Part shown: positions 1 to 11,916 of the stretch, piece after piece
Position numbering within the stretch: position 1 is the first letter of the stretch
Layout of the letters: each line of letters begins with the position of its first letter
Source of the DNA: Siniperca chuatsi
Lineage: Eukaryota > Chordata > Actinopteri > Centrarchiformes > Sinipercidae
Direction of reading: 5' to 3'
DNA: 64,000 bases
NCBI RefSeq assembly: GCF_020085105.1
Contig: NC_058058.1
Location: 8,918,675-8,982,674 of the forward strand
The notes under the pieces: generated by a model
Databases searched by the model: none
Told to the model about the DNA's origin: nothing
What the model saw: the letters and a program-made list of their open reading frames with translations, nothing else
Program-made: the position numbers and the translations under genes

Positions 1-926
1 GAAAGAAGGAGAAATGGAAAGAGGGAGGGATGAAGGAACAGAGGGAAGGAAAAGACAAAGAGAGAGAGACAGTAACAAACTAATAGTTTGTCTTTGCCTC
101 GGGCATGCTTTCTCTCTGTGGTTCTCTCTTTCACTTTCAAATCCCACCAGTGATATCTCCAATCAAATAGGGTGATCACAAACCAGGATGGCAGGTTTCC
201 AGCCGATAATCACTGAGCAAAACCACTTCAATACAAATGAAGGCCTGATTATAGGCTTAATGAATTAAGAGGCTACCAGTGGCTAATAGCACCATTGTAC
301 ACCCACGGTCAAGTAGCCCACACGCACACTAAATCAAATGCAATTTTCAATTGCAGCCTAAATTCCTTTGAAATCCTGCCATTTTGGTCATAACTGTGAC
401 CAAAAGCCTCTCAGGATGATATTGCTATTTTTTGGCTGAGCTGCCAGCACACCACTGTACTGGCCTGCAGTTTAATAAAGTATAACATCTTGAAATACAC
501 AAGAATGTGCCCTCAATGGTTTGGACATCACCAGAGACAACTTATCTTTAGGTTTGTGCCAAGCAGGCTCATCTCCTTTCTAGTTTCCAATTTGTCTTAA
601 ACAAGCGTTACAGTTTTTCTTGTCATCGTTTCAGAATAAGAAGTCCTCGGCTGACTTCCACAGACATTAAAATTGCTCAAGCTAGATAATCTACTACACA
701 GGATTTAAATTTAGTCTTGGTATAATTTCTATTTTAATTGTTATTCCATTGCAACTGGGGTGAGAGTTGACATTGCACTCACTACTCACTGTCTCTCACC
801 TCACAGCCACAAGGGGAACTCCATGAAACCAGGAAATAACACCTCAAAAAGGTTACTGTACAACTCAGTCTGTTAACAGGTGACAAATGAATGGGGAAAA
901 TGGTGGGGAAAAAAGAATGCCATTGT

Positions 927-1250
927 TGTCATGTCCTGCTCTGCTTCTTAGTTTTGGTTTTCCTTAGTTTCATGTTTTCTATCGATGTTTCCTGTTTTAT
1001 TTTGAAATATTCTCCTTCCCTCATGTGTCTTGTAGTTTTGCTTCCTGTCTTTGATTGCTTACCTTGCCTTTAAGTTGAGTGTATTTAAGTCTGTGTTTCT
1101 TTTGATCAGTGCCAGTTCGTCTTTTCGGATTCTGTTTGTTGCCTGTTCCATCTGACTTGTTTGCCTGAGTTGGACTGCTTCCCTGGTGTTGACTACTGCC
1201 TGCCTGATAACCATTGTAAGCCTTTAATTCTGGATTAAATCATTGAACGG
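927..1250 (+). repeat. Interspersed repeat, family A, plus copy
   Basis: T-rich segment beginning TGTCATGTCCTG. A frame in it reads FILKYSPSLMCLVVLLPV, and an inverted copy at 4005-4430 gives FILKYSPSLMRLVALLPV. The two copies are diverged. It resembles a common teleost repeat by recall; class not determined. Confidence 0.65.
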
Positions 1251-1254
1251 TTTG

Positions 1255-1534
1255 TTGAGTATAAAAAAAGATGTGTATCATATGCTATGGCGTTCACAGT
1301 CATCACATCTCAGCCTAGTTGAACAGCTTTGGGAAATTTTGTACCGACATGTTAGACAGGGCTCTCCATCACCATCATCGAGACACCAAATGAGGGAATA
1401 TGTTTTGGAAGAATGCTGTTCATCACTCCATTAGAGTTCCTGAAGACAATCAAAGCTGTTCTGGGGGCTTGCTGTGGCCAACACCTTAAGACACTTTGTT
1501 GTTTTTTTTTTCATTAATTTGTCACCTATCTGTA
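1255..1534 (+). mobile_element. Tc1/mariner-like transposase remnant
   Basis: A degraded frame reads [20 protein letters not shown] and [12 protein letters not shown]. This matches the NPIExLW...VR...P...LxEEW end of Tc1-type transposases with the key residues eroded. The 3' end (AATTTGTCACCTATCTGTA) recurs inverted near 44665. Inactive fossil. Confidence 0.6.
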
Positions 1535-2539
1535 TTGACCTTATGCAGCTCGCCAATTTTAAGTTTGTTCCACTTCTGCTTTTGTCTCTTAACTTTCAGT
1601 CGCTATCTCCAGCTACAGTTCCCATAACCTACTACAAATTTGTCAAACTTGCTAAAACACGTCTAAATTTATGAGATCATATGGCCTGACTACCACATCT
1701 ACCACAGGTATCTGATTAAAAATGCAATCTTTGGTGCAAAGTTACCTTGGGCGTTAACTTACTGTGTGTCATAGTAGTAGCTTGATGTTTCTCTAATGAT
1801 ACATTACAAGAGCACTGATGCTGAACTGAACAACAATGCATGTTTTTAGTTATGTCATTTGTCATCTTCACAAACAATCACTAAATTAGAAAAGTTTTGC
1901 TTGGTCTAGTTTCACCCAACTATATATGCATTGTGTAGTTTTTCAGTCATAACATAATCCGCAATAATCCTCTTGCTACACAATAAGTACATGTCATGGA
2001 AAACTGGACTTCTTGTGTTTTGATTTATTAAACCTTATACAGAGAGGTGTGGAAAAGGTTCGGTTGCGTCACAAAAACTTGGATCACAAAAATTAAGGTC
2101 ATATTGTATTAGCACGTTTTGAATGGCCACTCATAACTTCTGTATTGTGAAATAGGTCAAATATTTTCTAAAATGCTGGCAGAAGGTGGTCACAAGCATC
2201 AGATGCCAACTACACAACATGATACATTCTCAGTTCCAGTGTAGACAGGAAGTTAAGACAAAATATTGCAGCAGGGTCTTTCCTTGTTGTTGGGGATCAT
2301 AAGGTGGATACTGTGTTTTTGAACTTAATAAGGAAATTAAAGTGTCCAATTAAAACACATCTACACCACCCACCTGTAGAAGCTGTCTTTGATCATGTGC
2401 TTTGCAAAGTATTTTATACTTAAAGGAGAAAAAAAAACAGGAGAATAATAATAGTAATAGTTCCAAACCACAAGCAGTAATGCTTACTAAATGCAGTTTT
2501 GGATAAATTTAAGAGTGATGTAGTGATCACTGCTGTCCC

Positions 2540-2660
2540 CATGCTGAAGTGTCACTCAGTAAGACACTGAATCCAACCAGATTCGACACCTGTCCTGTAG
2601 CTCTTCCTGACCTGATTGAGGAGAATTTCTCTACAGGGATCAATAAAGTCCCACATGTTT
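2540..2660 (+). repeat. Retroposon 3' tail remnant
   Basis: Ends with CTACAGGGATCAATAAAGT, a tail shared in form with 36648-36665 and typical of short teleost retroposons. Confidence 0.4.
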
Positions 2661-3210
2661 AATCATTGCATTAACCTAAGAGGCGATGTGGCAGTGAAGG
2701 CACTCTCATGGGAAGTTGCATTTTATGGGACACTAACGTTGTTACTCCATCTTGCTCATCTGTTGCAGTCACACTGTAGTAACCAGATAGCTCCAACATT
2801 GAGAAAACCTAATCCATTCTCTCCTTTTCTCTCTGTCGCTTTCACTTAGTGGCTCTCTGTTACACACAGGGCTGCTAATGCATGCACACGTGCACTAAAA
2901 CACTAGACCTTGTTCACCACCGGACACACAAAGACACGGAAATAAAAAAAAATGACCACATACAGACACTCAGCCTATGCAGAAAACAGTCCATGCCCCG
3001 TGGAGTATGGATTGCATTCAAAGGAGGGTGCCTCAATAGATCACAGTACATTTATTGGCTCCATGGATTCCCTTGAGTTCATCAGGCTCCAGAGGAGGAG
3101 GAAGAAGTGCAGAGACTGAATATAGATTCACTCTACCACTGTCTACTGAACAGGCCTGGCTGCTCCATCAGCCTTTACCCTATTAGAGGCCATGATGGAG
3201 TGTGACAGAG

Positions 3211-3237
3211 AGTGTGTGTGTTGTGTGTGTGTGTGTG

Positions 3238-3276
<39 letters not shown>
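3211..3276 (+). repeat. (GT)n microsatellite
   Basis: GT dinucleotide tract of about 66 bases with two TT interruptions. Confidence 0.95.
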
Positions 3277-3277
<1 letters not shown>

Positions 3278-4004
3278 ATGCACGCATAGTAAGTGAGCAG
3301 AGGCTGGGTGGGTATGGGTAAAGGGAGCGTAATGCACTGGACATAAAAAATATGAGAAAACATCTTGCAGCAACCGCTTTTGTGTAGCTAAACTGTCTGA
3401 AATGCTTTTATATCATCCACATTTTATATATATATATATATATAACGTTTTTCCTAAATTCCCCCCTTTCAATCATGAAAGAGAAGAGTGGATAATACTT
3501 GGATTTGCGACTGCACGTGTTTGTCAATTACATGTGTATGTATAGCTGGTTGGTTTGGTGAACAAGGTTTGTATGACCCCAAAACTACTAATAACTAAAT
3601 ACATTTAATCAAGTATTGTACTTCAGTAAAATTCTGAGGTACTTTACAGATTAAGATTTTACATAGCATGTACTATGATTATAAAATACAATATACTGTT
3701 AAAGATTAAACCAGTGGTTTCCAACCTATTTGGCTTGTGACCCTTTATTTAAAAAAAATAAATAAAAAAAAAGCAGTCTAGTTAGGGCCCCTTATCACAT
3801 TTCAGATATCAGAGTTTTTTCAGATCCAAAGAGTGAAGTCCCATCAGGAGGTTTCATTAACGAACTATTCAAGGCACCAAGAAGTAAAATTATTCAATAT
3901 TTCACAGAAAGTAAAGATTAGAGAGAAGTCCAAAAAAATGAATATAAATGTGGTGTGTAGCAGAACTTTATTTTTGTCTTTCCTCTCCCATTAATCATCT
4001 CACT

Positions 4005-4227
4005 GTCATGTTCAGTTCACAAGAGGACCCAAATGCAAGACTCTAGGCAGGCAGGTTGAAGAAACAAAAGATGAGTTTAGTACTTACTTAAAAGGCAACA
4101 TAACTTAGAGCAGCTAAGAAACCCAGGTAAGTAATCCAAAAAAGACCAAGACAAAAAAATTATAGGAGCCCAACAAAATAAAATCCAGGCGTGATGATAA
4201 CACACAGAACATTGGGGGGTACATGCG

Positions 4228-4289
<62 letters not shown>

Positions 4290-4430
4290 AAAACAATCTA
4301 CGCAATCAACGACAGGAAGCAATGCTACCAGACGCATGAGGGAAGGAGAGTATTTCAAAATAAAAAGGGAAATCAACTAAACACAAACCCAAAACCACGA
4401 CACTCAAAACACTCTTATGACCCTCTGGAG
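4005..4430 (-). repeat. Interspersed repeat, family A, inverted copy
   Basis: On the minus strand a frame reads FILKYSPSLMRLVALLPV, matching the plus copy at 927-1250. It is interrupted by the CA tract at 4231-4285. Confidence 0.6.
4231..4285 (+). repeat. (CA)n microsatellite
   Basis: Pure CA tract of 55 bases. Confidence 0.95.
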
Positions 4431-5539
4431 AGGCACTGACCACTAGGGTGGGAATCACTGAACTAAACTACCTAAGTGTCTGCTCAACCTCGACCAGCTA
4501 CAACAGTAAAAGGCAACTTCTGCATTAATGTATCAGTGTTAATAATCTAAAAATGTCATACATAATAGCATATCAGTTACAATGGACATTTTTCTGCAGA
4601 ACAAGTGATTATTCTGATGATGATTCTGCTGTACTTTTACTAAGTAGGATTTTGAATGCAGAACTTTTACTTTACTAATACTTTGTGGTATTGGTACTTT
4701 TACTTAGGTAAAAGATCTGAATACTGCTTTCACCACTTGACCCCTGCTATTCCTCCAGCAATGGAGGGATTGAGGAGAGGAAATTACATGAGGAAAAGAG
4801 AAGAAAAAGGGAGAGGACACAGACATAATCTACTTTTTGAAGTGAATATAACCACGATGGTTCACACACACTGCACCTGATCACATTACACCCTTACGGG
4901 CAGGCAAGGGGGACGGGGAGCAGCAGAATGACAGACAGCAGTAGAGCAAAAGAATAAATTCTAGAATAAAAGTAAAAGAGGCAGAAATAGTAAATCCCTT
5001 TTCCTAAAGGATATAAAACAGAAAGACAGAGCGGAAGGCAAGACAACGAAGAGATAGAAAGGAGGGAAGTATGTGTAGACTCCTCTTACAGTAAGAGAGG
5101 GAAGGTCACTACACAGAGACAGAGACAGAGTGCTTTGGTTACTGGCAGCCAGTGGACAGAGGGACAGAGAGAGTGATAACCAGGGGACAGCTGGAAACAC
5201 AGAAGCAGGGCTAAGCGAGCAGGGCACTGCTGGCTGGGCACACAGTGAGAAACATGAGCAGGGGCGTGTGAGACTACATGCATCTTGTGTTGAGAGAACG
5301 ACCAAGTGGAAGAAAGAGCAGCAGCGAAGAAAGGAAAGAGAGAAAGAGTGTGTAACAGCATATGAGGGGTATGTATGTGTGTAATCTGGTGCTTGGCACT
5401 GGGTTGGGAGTGACACTATATGCCACTACCGGACTGTTAGAGGTCATTATAGTAGATGCCAACAGCAAGCTAATAGTAGTGATGGTATAAATATATCACA
5501 GCGGGCAATAAATACACCAGGCTAAAGATGACCAACTCC

Positions 5540-5911
5540 AAGAAAAGTGGTGGAGTGTAAGGAGGAATACATACACTTATGCCCTCTGGCAGGAAGTACA
5601 GAAGTGGAAATGCAGGACCTCAAGGATGAGGGACAGCTTTTATCCTCAGGCCATCAGACGGATCAACAGATCTAATCCACTGCCACCACCCTAACCCACC
5701 TCACCATATAGGAAGCTGTATGGTGAGCTTCCTGTATGGTGCATACTGTATACTGTACATAGTGTTCCTTGTTTATTTATTATATTTATTTCTTTATATC
5801 TTGTGTTTCCCTTGTAAACCACACTCAGAGTGGAAGGCAAAGGAATAATTTCATTTTACAGGGAAACCTGTTTTTAACTGTGCATATGACAATAAAACGC
5901 TTTGACTTTGA
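5540..5911 (+). mobile_element. Truncated non-LTR retrotransposon 3' end
   Basis: Contains the end of an old reverse-transcriptase-type reading frame (GCCCTCTGGCAGGAAGTACA, then a segment reading FYPQAIRRINRS), an A/T-rich 3' UTR and the tail GACAATAAAACGCTTTGACT. Teleost L2/Rex-type lines end this way. 5'-truncated and inactive. Confidence 0.6.
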
Positions 5912-5934
5912 TAATATAGAATTTTAATTAGGTT

Positions 5935-6750
5935 TCACTTTTAGCGGTGTGGCTCTAGGAACAGCAATTTTGGTCTGTCGGTCGGTCGGTCCACAACTTT
6001 GGTCTAGACAGAAATAGCTCAAAAGCTCTATAGATAGCCATGAAATTCAGACATTCAGAGGATGAATCCTAGTGGCTTTGATGATCCCCTGACTTTTTAT
6101 CTTGTGCCACTGGTAGGTCAAAGTTTCCATTTAGCCAGTGAAATATCTCAACATCTACTGGATGGATTAGAACAAACTTTGGTACCAACATTCATGGTTC
6201 CCAGACGATGTATCCTAATGACTTTGTTGATAACCTGACATTTATCTAGCAACACCAGTGAAATGTCTTGTCAATTATTGAATGGATTGCCGTGAAATTT
6301 GGTTCAGACCTTTAGCCTTTATTTGATAGTGACAGTAGAGATACTGGAAATGCAGGGAGGGAGAGAGAAGGGGAATGGCATGCAACAAAGGTCCCTGCCC
6401 TGAGTCAAACCACAGACATTGTGGTTATATGATATACACCAAACCACTCAGCGGGTCACCACAGGACTTGTAAAAAATTTGATGATCCTTAACTAGCGCA
6501 ACCGCAATTTTAATTTGATCAAAATCTGCAAAACGAATGACCTTCCCATCAGCCTTGACTGTACTTTGTGTTTAGTGTTAATTAACAAATGTTAGCATGC
6601 TCACATACTAAACTAAGATGGCAAGCATGTTAAACATTATTCCTGCTAAACATCAGTGTGTTAGCATTGTCATTTTGAGCATGTTAACTGATGTTAGCAT
6701 TTAGCTCAAAGCACTGCTGTACCTCACAAGGCCGCTAGCATGGCTTTGTT
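5935..6750 (+). repeat. Large interspersed repeat with internal ~115-base units
   Basis: Three diverged internal units start with GAAATA(T/G)CTCAA- or GAAATGTCTTG-like sequence and contain TGGATGGATT and ATGAATCCTA/TGTATCCTAA. The right end is rich in GTTAGCAT. I recognise this as one of the commonest percomorph repeats. It is split by a SINE at about 6311-6470. Confidence 0.65.
6311..6470 (-). mobile_element. tRNA-derived SINE inside the 5935 repeat
   Basis: On the minus strand a polymerase III A box (CGCTGAGTGGTTTGG, 6453-6439) is followed about 30 bases later by a B box (GGTTTGACTCA, 6411-6401), spaced as in a tRNA. The A box GCTGAGTGGTT is Ser/Leu-tRNA-like. The body ends near TTTATTTGATAG. 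Confidence 0.6.
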
Positions 6751-9700
6751 CATTTAATTGAATCTTTTAAATGATGTTATATTTTAGACAGATCCCTGCA
6801 TTTGACTATGCATTTTTTTCTCTAACCTGCCCTGACGCACCTGCGTGCTGAGGAATGGAGATGCACACAGATGGCTATATCATTAAGAGCATGGGGCAGC
6901 GCAGTGGCAGGCATTAAACTTAATATGCTTAATGGTGTGTATAATGTAAAGGAAATGAGGACTGAAATGAGCGGCAGATTGCAATGAGCCAGGGCCTGTT
7001 GTAGTGTGAAGGAGCTCAGTGTGCCGAGGTTTTAATCTAGAGAGGAGACTTAGGTTGAGCCGGCGGAGGCAACATAAAGCCCATTTTTCACATGGCACGC
7101 AGACCTGACAAAGTGTGTATATTCGGCACAGTGCCATTTGGAGGAAGGCTGCTTTGTAGTGTGCTGTAGGTGAGTGTTCAGTGTAGTAGGCCATCTGACA
7201 AGGAAGTGGCCATACATCATACACTCTGAAGTGCAACTGTGGCTTTTAGGGTTTGTGTCTATGGTGCAGTTTCCGACTACAGCGCTAAAGACATTTTGAG
7301 AGCAACTAAGGAGAAGTTTTCACTCTCACTCTCTTTCTCTCTCCACTTGTTTCTCATTCATCAAAGGTGACGAGGGGGGGAGACAGGCGAGAGGTACAGA
7401 GCGGTCCCAGCACGGCTATCATTAAATAAGAGTTCAACACCAGAACTCATGAGTAATTCATGATCTTATACATATTCTTCATTTGCTAGGTAGCTGAATA
7501 AAAGCCCTTATCTGGGGCACACATACTGTATTGTCTTCTGTTGGGCTTGGCACCAGTAACGCACACAAACACATACTCATGTACGCACTTTCCAACTCGT
7601 GATGAGTGTACTACATTGCAAAATAAGAAAACAGGTGAGGCAGGCTCAAGCTGTTCAGTTTAGGCAGTGGTTTTCACCCTTTCTCTAAACAACAGTGTTG
7701 AACAAAGAGGTATTGGCTAAACAGCACAACAGCAGGAGTACAGTAGGTCAGATTTCAAAACCTCTCTGACATTGCACAAGTGAAAAGGTTAAGAGAAACT
7801 GTGTGCTCCACAACAGGTGCCCTTTCCAGGCTGCTTACTTATTAATTTAAAGTACCCAGTGTACTCCTTTAATGCCAGAATAAGAAGTACGATAAGTACT
7901 CCTCAGAAAATGGGAGCAAAGACAGGTCAGGTTCCAACAACATCTCTGAACAATCTGTTATCCACGACTAATGCCATTTCAAACACCTAAAGTGACAATG
8001 AAGTGGAACTGAACTATTTGCTCAAATGTGAGAAAGCAGAGGACAGCCTGTACGTGAGCTTTCAGTTCAAACAGATTCTGAAGAAGTACACTATGAACTA
8101 GACAAAATAGATTGGGACATTCCTAATAGAAATATAGATAAGGACCACACACACATTTATGTGCTACAAATACTCCAATAAAGGATGATGTGTGAGTGAA
8201 ATATTTAAGCAATATACATGGATGGCTATGAAATAGTTTGCATTACAAATACTAGTGGTTGCTTAGACGCACTCTCAGTTAAATCCCAGTTTAACCTCAA
8301 TACCCCACAGCGTGATTAAAAAATGGGATACATAGATAATTTTAATGCTGATAGTGCAGCATATATTAGCGAGTCATTTGAACCCTCCAGCAGTTGGGAT
8401 TATCACTATGTATCAGTCATTCATCTCAAGACTGGCCAATAGGAGCGCTTCACTCTACATCAAAGAGAGAGAAAAAGAAGCCGTTATTAAAATGCCTTTT
8501 CATCTTATTGCAAACTCACACTACACAATATTTTCTGACCTAATTTTACGCCATATATCTCTATTAATTTAGAGGTCCTGTGAGGAAGTGCTTGAAAAAA
8601 ATCTTTAGAATGTGTTTGGGACAGCCTAATTGAGGCAAAATCTGGTTTGAATGCTGTGTGTATGTAAGTAATGATTTGGCTGCTGGCTTCTTCTCCACAT
8701 TAATGGTTTGAACTTCTAAATCCTAACAGTTTCTGCATATCTTTCTTTCTGGTAAGGTTGAGCGCTCTTTTAAAGCATATTTTTAAAAGTTAATTAGCCA
8801 TAAACAAATGTGCCTTCCGCTTTTCCCCTAAATTCATTATTGTTTCTCCCTTGATATCACAGAATTCCTCAAACATCAGGAAACCAATATACAAATTTAT
8901 CACTAATCTGTCATCTTCTTCGCCTCTGTGATCACTAAACCATAGACTCTCACAGCATGTGGTGGTGAGGTCAAAGGTCAAATAGATGCGATCAAAAACC
9001 AGTAAACAAGTGAAATCCAGGCCACTCAGCGGAGGTTAAGCTCCTTAGCTGCATAAGGAATGAGAAATGTCTCCCTCCATGTCTCTCTCTTTCTCTCTCC
9101 CAACTGCATTGTCATTGTCAAAGCTTTAACGCTCCAGTTGGCCTGGACAAAAGCAAGCAAGGTCGCCAGAGGCTTTTCCTACTATGATCGCTGTGGTGTT
9201 AGCCGGGGTTGATAAAGGGCCCATTAGGGTGCTGAATGGGCACCCATTAAGTGGACACCCACACTAGTGAGGGACCTCCAGGGCTAAACGGCTTTCCTTA
9301 AGAAACCTGATATTCACCTGACAGACTGTAGCCGCCCACTCGATATACATACTGGAGTTTAAAAGAGAAAACAAAGCATGAGCTGAGGTTATTGAAAAAT
9401 GAGGAGCTGCGAGTGAAAAACGCATGCTTTACCAGAGTGAAACTCATGTTACTCACTAAGCAGTGGCAGCATCGGCAAATGATCTCAGGCTTGGTTATTC
9501 CCTTGCAGTCTGCAAATAGTACAGTGGAACCTTATCCAAACCTCAGACACCCAGTCAGGCAGACAGAATGGCTGAACAATTGTTGAGAAATTAGAGAGAG
9601 AGAAATTGGCATCTTCTGCACACCTGGCCAATCGCAGTCGGTGGGAGTCGGTCAGTTTTGGAAAGTTACAAAAACTGTCATATGCAGTCCCCCCGATTTC

Positions 9701-11176
9701 AACACCAGAGGGTGGGGCCTTGAGTCTGGCCCAACTAACTGCTAACAAATTGTTCAAGCTGAAAGCCAGCCAGAAGCCTGAAGCCAATATTGTTTACATC
9801 AAAAAACAATCATAACAATCAACCATCAAAATTGACTTGACAAGAACACAATGACAAAAACCAGGTTTGCAAAATGTTCTCTAAATCTTCCAGAAAAAAA
9901 CAGAACATCCAGACCCCGATAAACTGACAACTATTAAAAGTACTCCTTTATCTGTTTTCTCCATAAACCCACAGTATTCCTGTGGAAATGTACTCAAATG
10001 TTTATGTTTGTTTATTTAATTTTAAAAGGGGAAATGCACATTAATTACCATGAGCACTTGGGTCCATCAGATTTAGCCATACAGGCTAATTTTCATCTGC
10101 AGTCCCTGGCAGGTTGATGGCATATTAAAAACATATCCGACCCAAATATGTCAAGCCCCTCAGGCTGGGTCAGGTTGCAGACATCATTTCGGAATTTGCT
10201 CCCTCATAACCTCACAAACCAGATTCGAACTATCGCAACAACTACTGTATGCACTAATCAGTCAGAATCAAGCACTATCTAGAGAAGAAACAGATTTAGG
10301 CTCACAGGGTTTTAGACTGGTTATTCTTTTCTGCAAAAACTCTGAACACAAAAGTTATATTTACATATGTTAAGATGGTTTCTGTATTTTATTTGATCCC
10401 CAAAATGATCAATTGTGCAAAAATGCAGCTATAATTTGCAAACAGGCAAATGTTTCAATCTCCAAGCTATCATCAATGCCTTGTCCTGCATGTTATTACA
10501 TTTGGCTTTGGTTAGCCTTCCACTCTGCACTACTTCTAGTGAAAAACGTAATACTCACACATACTGCCATAACTACTGTCATAACTTTGAGCCTAATCTC
10601 CCACATTATCAGTGAGACGCAGAGCCCCTACTGTGACCACACAGCACCACTTATATAGTCTACCTGGATTAAATTGAACTTGAAATCCTTTGAAATAAAT
10701 TGAGGTTATGCCTGACAGGATTTTTCACTAGCCATGGTTTGTACCTGTGTGACCTGTGAACTACAATTGCTTCCAAATTCCCTGAGACGATAAGTCCAAA
10801 ATAGATGTATTTGAAAATGATCACTGTTTTCACATATGTCTGTAATAAGTGAACACAGCAAGGTCAAACAGACAGAGGATTACAGGTAAGGTGATCTCCT
10901 TTGAAGCAGCTGGACTGTATCAGCTGCACAATATGACTACATTTTATGATTTTTACAATAGAAAGACCTCAGAAATAAAGGCTGGTCTGTGGCCTCTACT
11001 GACAAATCAAATGTTTCATCCCAGAATTAAATACCATGCATTAACAAATGGTATGCATTCTTACAAAATGATGACTAGCATGTAAGCATTAGTTGTAGAA
11101 ATTGTTGGGTCTAGTTTTTTCACAGAGGTAGAATAGAGGATAGCATTTTTGTTTGATTATATGGGTACCACAATCT
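6751..11176. other. ext1 intron DNA, no gene seen
   Basis: Mostly unique-looking sequence. I looked for the conserved second EXT1 exon on the minus strand and did not find it. The 9140-9300 stretch is less AT-rich than its flanks and could be a regulatory block. Confidence 0.45.
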
Positions 11177-11916
11177 AATAAGGCACCCTTTATAAAGGGC
11201 TTATAAGTTATAACTAATGGCTTTTTGTTAATGTTAAATAAATAATTTATTAATGATTTATAGGTCAGTTATGAGCAATTAAAAAGAGAAAAGTGGGTTA
11301 GGCAGATTGTTCACAATCATGTTCTTTTAAAGGAATAGTTCTACATTTTGGGAACTATGCAGCAGCAGGTTAGCTTAGCTTAGTACAACAACTGGAAACA
11401 GCTAGCCTGGCTCTGTCCAACAGTAACGAAATCCACCTACCATCACTTCTAAAGCTCACTAATTAACATGTTAGATCTTGTTTTTTTAATCTGTACAAAA
11501 AACGAAGTGTAAAAAAAACACTTTGCTGTTTTACGGGGGGGTTATGTGCCGGTAACTTCCTGGAGTCTCCACTGGTAGTCCGGCAACTGCTCAAAGCCAA
11601 GAAGTAGTTTGGTATTCCCAAAATGTCAAACTATTGCATTAAGCATTTATTAATGGATTGCCAACAACACCAACAAAATCCTTTTGGCCGGTGTTTATCT
11701 GTTCCATTTGGTAATAATGCATTTATAAATGTTGTTAATAAACATATTTTTTTCCCAGATTCTCTGTAAAGGGTGGAATGGTCTAATCAGTCAAAGGCAT
11801 TTTCACAAACTGGAAACCTAAAACATTGTTATTATTAATAGCTAATAACCGATCTAGAAAGCTTTTGAAAATGATTTATGTAACATTAATAAATCCTTTA
11901 TAAAAGGTGCCTTATT
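11177..11916. mobile_element. MITE-like element with terminal inverted repeats
   Basis: Left end AATAAGGCACCCTTTATAAA, right end its near-complement TTTATAAAAGGTGCCTTATT. It has no transposase. It is split by another element at 11331-11638. Confidence 0.65.
11331..11638. mobile_element. Nested element flanked by TTAA
   Basis: Ends AATAGTTCTACATTTTGGGA and its inverted partner TCCCAAAATGTCAAACTATT, with TTAA at both edges (11327-11330, 11639-11642). It contains GTTAGCTTAGCTTAG and CTAGCCTGGCTCTGTCC, shared with the copy at 48015-48475. The TTAA could be a piggyBac-type target or part of the ends. Confidence 0.6.

Larger units (their letters stand above)
1535..3587. other. ext1 intron DNA, no gene seen
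   Basis: AT-rich. Contains the retroposon tail at 2540-2660, the GT tract at 3211 and an AT tract at 3425-3443. No exon of ext1 recognised. Confidence 0.5.
3712..4460. mobile_element. Nonautonomous hAT-like element nested in the 3588 repeat
   Basis: Terminal inverted repeats are CAGTGGTTTCCAACC at the left and GGTGGGAATCACTG at the right. The flanks gattaaac and aactaaac match at 6 of 8 positions, as expected for an old 8-bp target duplication. It has no transposase frame. It hosts an inverted copy of family A and a CA microsatellite. Confidence 0.6.
3588..4738 (+). repeat. Interspersed repeat split by a nested insertion
   Basis: The left part (3588-3711, with TACTTCAGTAAAATTCTGAGG) and right part (4469-4738, with ACTTTTACTTAGGTAAAAGAT) are the two ends of a teleost repeat rich in ACTTTTACT motifs. 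The middle is a 749-base insertion. Confidence 0.6.

Noticed and set aside
1..75. Purine-rich GGAAAGA tract at the window start
   Set aside because: Simple low-complexity sequence cut by the window edge; no function inferable.
4961..5416. 151-codon minus-strand frame
   Set aside because: Purine-rich low-complexity DNA read in reverse; no similarity seen.
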